DNA of 6,471 nt from an archaeon (GTDB taxonomy: Archaea > Thermoproteota > Bathyarchaeia > TCS64), in NCBI GenBank assembly GCA_020444005.1, contig JAHLLU010000123.1, forward strand, positions 1-6,471, written 5' to 3'. Position numbers and translations under genes: made by a program. Below are positions 5,253 to 6,471 of this stretch, in pieces. Positions within the stretch are counted from its first letter, which is position 1. Each line of letters starts with the position of its first letter. The notes beneath the pieces were generated by a model that did no database searches, had not been told where the DNA came from, and was given only the letters and a program-made list of their open reading frames with translations.

Positions 5253-6471
5253 ATGGGTACTGCAATGGCTTCCTCTGCAAAATGCACACAATGCGGTAGA
5301 TCATACAGTTTAGAAGAATATGAGGAAGACAGATTCTGCCGAGACTGTAAAAAACTCTTAGAAATAGTACCCGGTAAGGCGCCGAGGAGGGATTGGAGAG
5401 ACCTCTTCCCATATGAACCATATAAACCGCAGGTAGAGTTCATAGAAGATGTCAATAGAACCGTCGCTAAGGGCCAAGTATTGCTGGCTGAAGCTTGTAA
5501 CGGATTCGGTAAAACCATCAGCACCCTAAGCTGTCTCCTGCCTACAGGTAAACAAATCATCTATGCCACTCGGACTCATGAACAGGTTCGTCAGGTATTG
5601 CTTGAGTTACAAAGCATCAACGAGAAATCAGGTGAAAAGTACTCGGCTGTGAACTTGGCTAGTAGAAACTTTCTCTGTATAAACCCGGATTGCCGGGAAT
5701 TACCTTCTAATGAGGCTCAGGAACAGTGTCATACGCTTAGGAAAAACGATGAATGCCCATTTATTCATGAGATAGAGACCCCGCCGAAGGGTTTACCAGT
5801 TATTCTCGGGAGAAAAGAACTGATAACTGAAGGACAGAAACGGAAAATTTGCCCATATTTTCTCTCAAGACGAGTAGCTCAAAGCGTAGATGTGATTGTA
5901 GCACCTTATCCCTATATTTTCAACCCAATGATCAGGCTCATGACTGGGCTAGATTTGGAGAAGAAAATACTCATCCTTGATGAGGGGCACAACATCGACC
6001 AAGTTGGACAAGAGATTCTCAGCGACACACTTACAGAACGGGGTTTGAGTGCTGCAGCGGAAGAGATGAGACTTATCGGAAAATCGCCACGATACATCAA
6101 CCGTCTTGGTGAACATCTGTTGAAAAACGACAGCGGAAAGCCGAGACTTGTGGCTCCAAGCGTCTTGGAGGAGGAGCTTGAGAAAGCGCTGAGAACCGAT
6201 ATTCATACCTTCATCGAGGGGCATGCGCCAATGGTGGATGCTATCAGGTCTATGAAGATACAAAACAGGAACCCACCTGTGAGCTATTTGAACGGTTTAC
6301 TGGAGTTCTTTGAGTTGGTTCAAACGAGCCAGAAGAACAAATACGTTGGACTCTATACACGCAATTACTATGGGGCACCGGTAATCGAGTACAGGTGTCT
6401 TGACCCCAGTCTCGCAGTAGAGCCTGTAGTGCAGGACGCGGATGGCGTGCTTATCATGAGCGGTACTTTGA
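5253..6471 (+). CDS. XPD/Rad3-like Fe-S DNA helicase, N-terminal part (3' end outside window)
   Basis: An ATP-dependent 5'-3' helicase of superfamily 2, XPD/DinG group, cut by the window edge after 406 codons. Visible in order: a zinc-ribbon-like CTQC...CRDC (Cys 11, 14, 29, 32); a Q-motif-like YKPQVEFI (57-64); Walker A EACNGFGKT (80-88); motif Ia YATRTHEQ (104-111); an Fe-S region with Cys 142, 159, 168 and 200 as likely ligands (extra Cys 147), including ICPYF; APYPYIFNP (217-225); Walker B LDEGHN (242-247); an arch-like helical stretch; and VLIMSGTL (399-406), the motif opening the second helicase domain. Archaeal XPD homologues act on damaged or structured DNA. ATG 5253 is the most upstream start, since TAA at 5235-5237 closes the frame. 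ATG 5265 sits at a better distance from the TATA element at 5233-5240 and would give a nearly leaderless mRNA. The N-terminal ribbon is not part of classical XPD. The call is firm for the family; XPD versus DinG-like is less sure. Confidence 0.9.
   Translation, partial: MGTAMASSAKCTQCGRSYSLEEYEEDRFCRDCKKLLEIVPGKAPRRDWRDLFPYEPYKPQVEFIEDVNRTVAKGQVLLAEACNGFGKTISTLSCLLPTGKQIIYATRTHEQVRQVLLELQSINEKSGEKYSAVNLASRNFLCINPDCRELPSNEAQEQCHTLRKNDECPFIHEIETPPKGLPVILGRKELITEGQKRKICPYFLSRRVAQSVDVIVAPYPYIFNPMIRLMTGLDLEKKILILDEGHNIDQVGQEILSDTLTERGLSAAAEEMRLIGKSPRYINRLGEHLLKNDSGKPRLVAPSVLEEELEKALRTDIHTFIEGHAPMVDAIRSMKIQNRNPPVSYLNGLLEFFELVQTSQKNKYVGLYTRNYYGAPVIEYRCLDPSLAVEPVVQDADGVLIMSGTL

Noticed and set aside
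4851..5560. Overlapping minus-strand frames across the permease end and helicase start
   Set aside because: They are antisense to regions with clear LivH and XPD motifs and span the intergenic terminator and promoter; compositions look non-coding.
5912..6263. Minus-strand frames of 62 and 104 codons within the helicase
   Set aside because: They are shadows of the helicase frame, which continues unbroken to the window end with Walker B and the SGTL motif.

Overview
The window reads as part of an archaeal chromosome. The evidence is TATA-box promoters (TTTATAAA, TTTAAAT) at sensible distances from starts, oligo-T stretches right after stop codons, a Rad3/XPD-type iron-sulfur helicase, and FtsZ/tubulin-superfamily proteins unlike housekeeping bacterial FtsZ. 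The lineage cannot be fixed from sequence alone. No RNA genes, insertion sequences or CRISPR repeats were seen.

Region 1 (1-4063) is a cytoskeleton-like locus. A plus-strand gene enters from the left edge already in frame and ends at 431; its 142 visible codons match the C-terminal domain of the FtsZ fold. Facing it is a minus-strand operon. Its first gene (4063 to 3089) encodes a secreted, single-pass membrane protein with a beta-rich outer domain and a helical cytoplasmic tail. Its second gene (3089 to 417) encodes an 890-residue tubulin-superfamily protein. That protein has an intact GTP-binding region (GLGGAGTN, GGGTGSG), a roughly 430-residue helical/coiled-coil insertion, and a terminal domain resembling that of the neighbouring partial protein. 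The operon genes are joined by a TAATG junction, and the two tubulin-type genes overlap tail to tail by 15 bases. I infer a membrane-anchored two-tubulin system, possibly for membrane remodelling or positioning. This is the most interesting content of the window.

Region 2 (4064-4229) is a divergent promoter region with one TATA-like element per strand.

Region 3 (about 4230-5210) is a LivH-type branched-chain amino-acid ABC permease. No partner permease, ATPase or binding protein lies beside it here.

Region 4 (5253-6471) is the 5' two thirds or so of an XPD/Rad3-like DNA helicase that runs off the right edge. It carries an added N-terminal zinc-ribbon-like motif, a four-cysteine Fe-S region, and altered Walker A and DEAH motifs. 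Regions 3 and 4 show no evident functional link to region 1.
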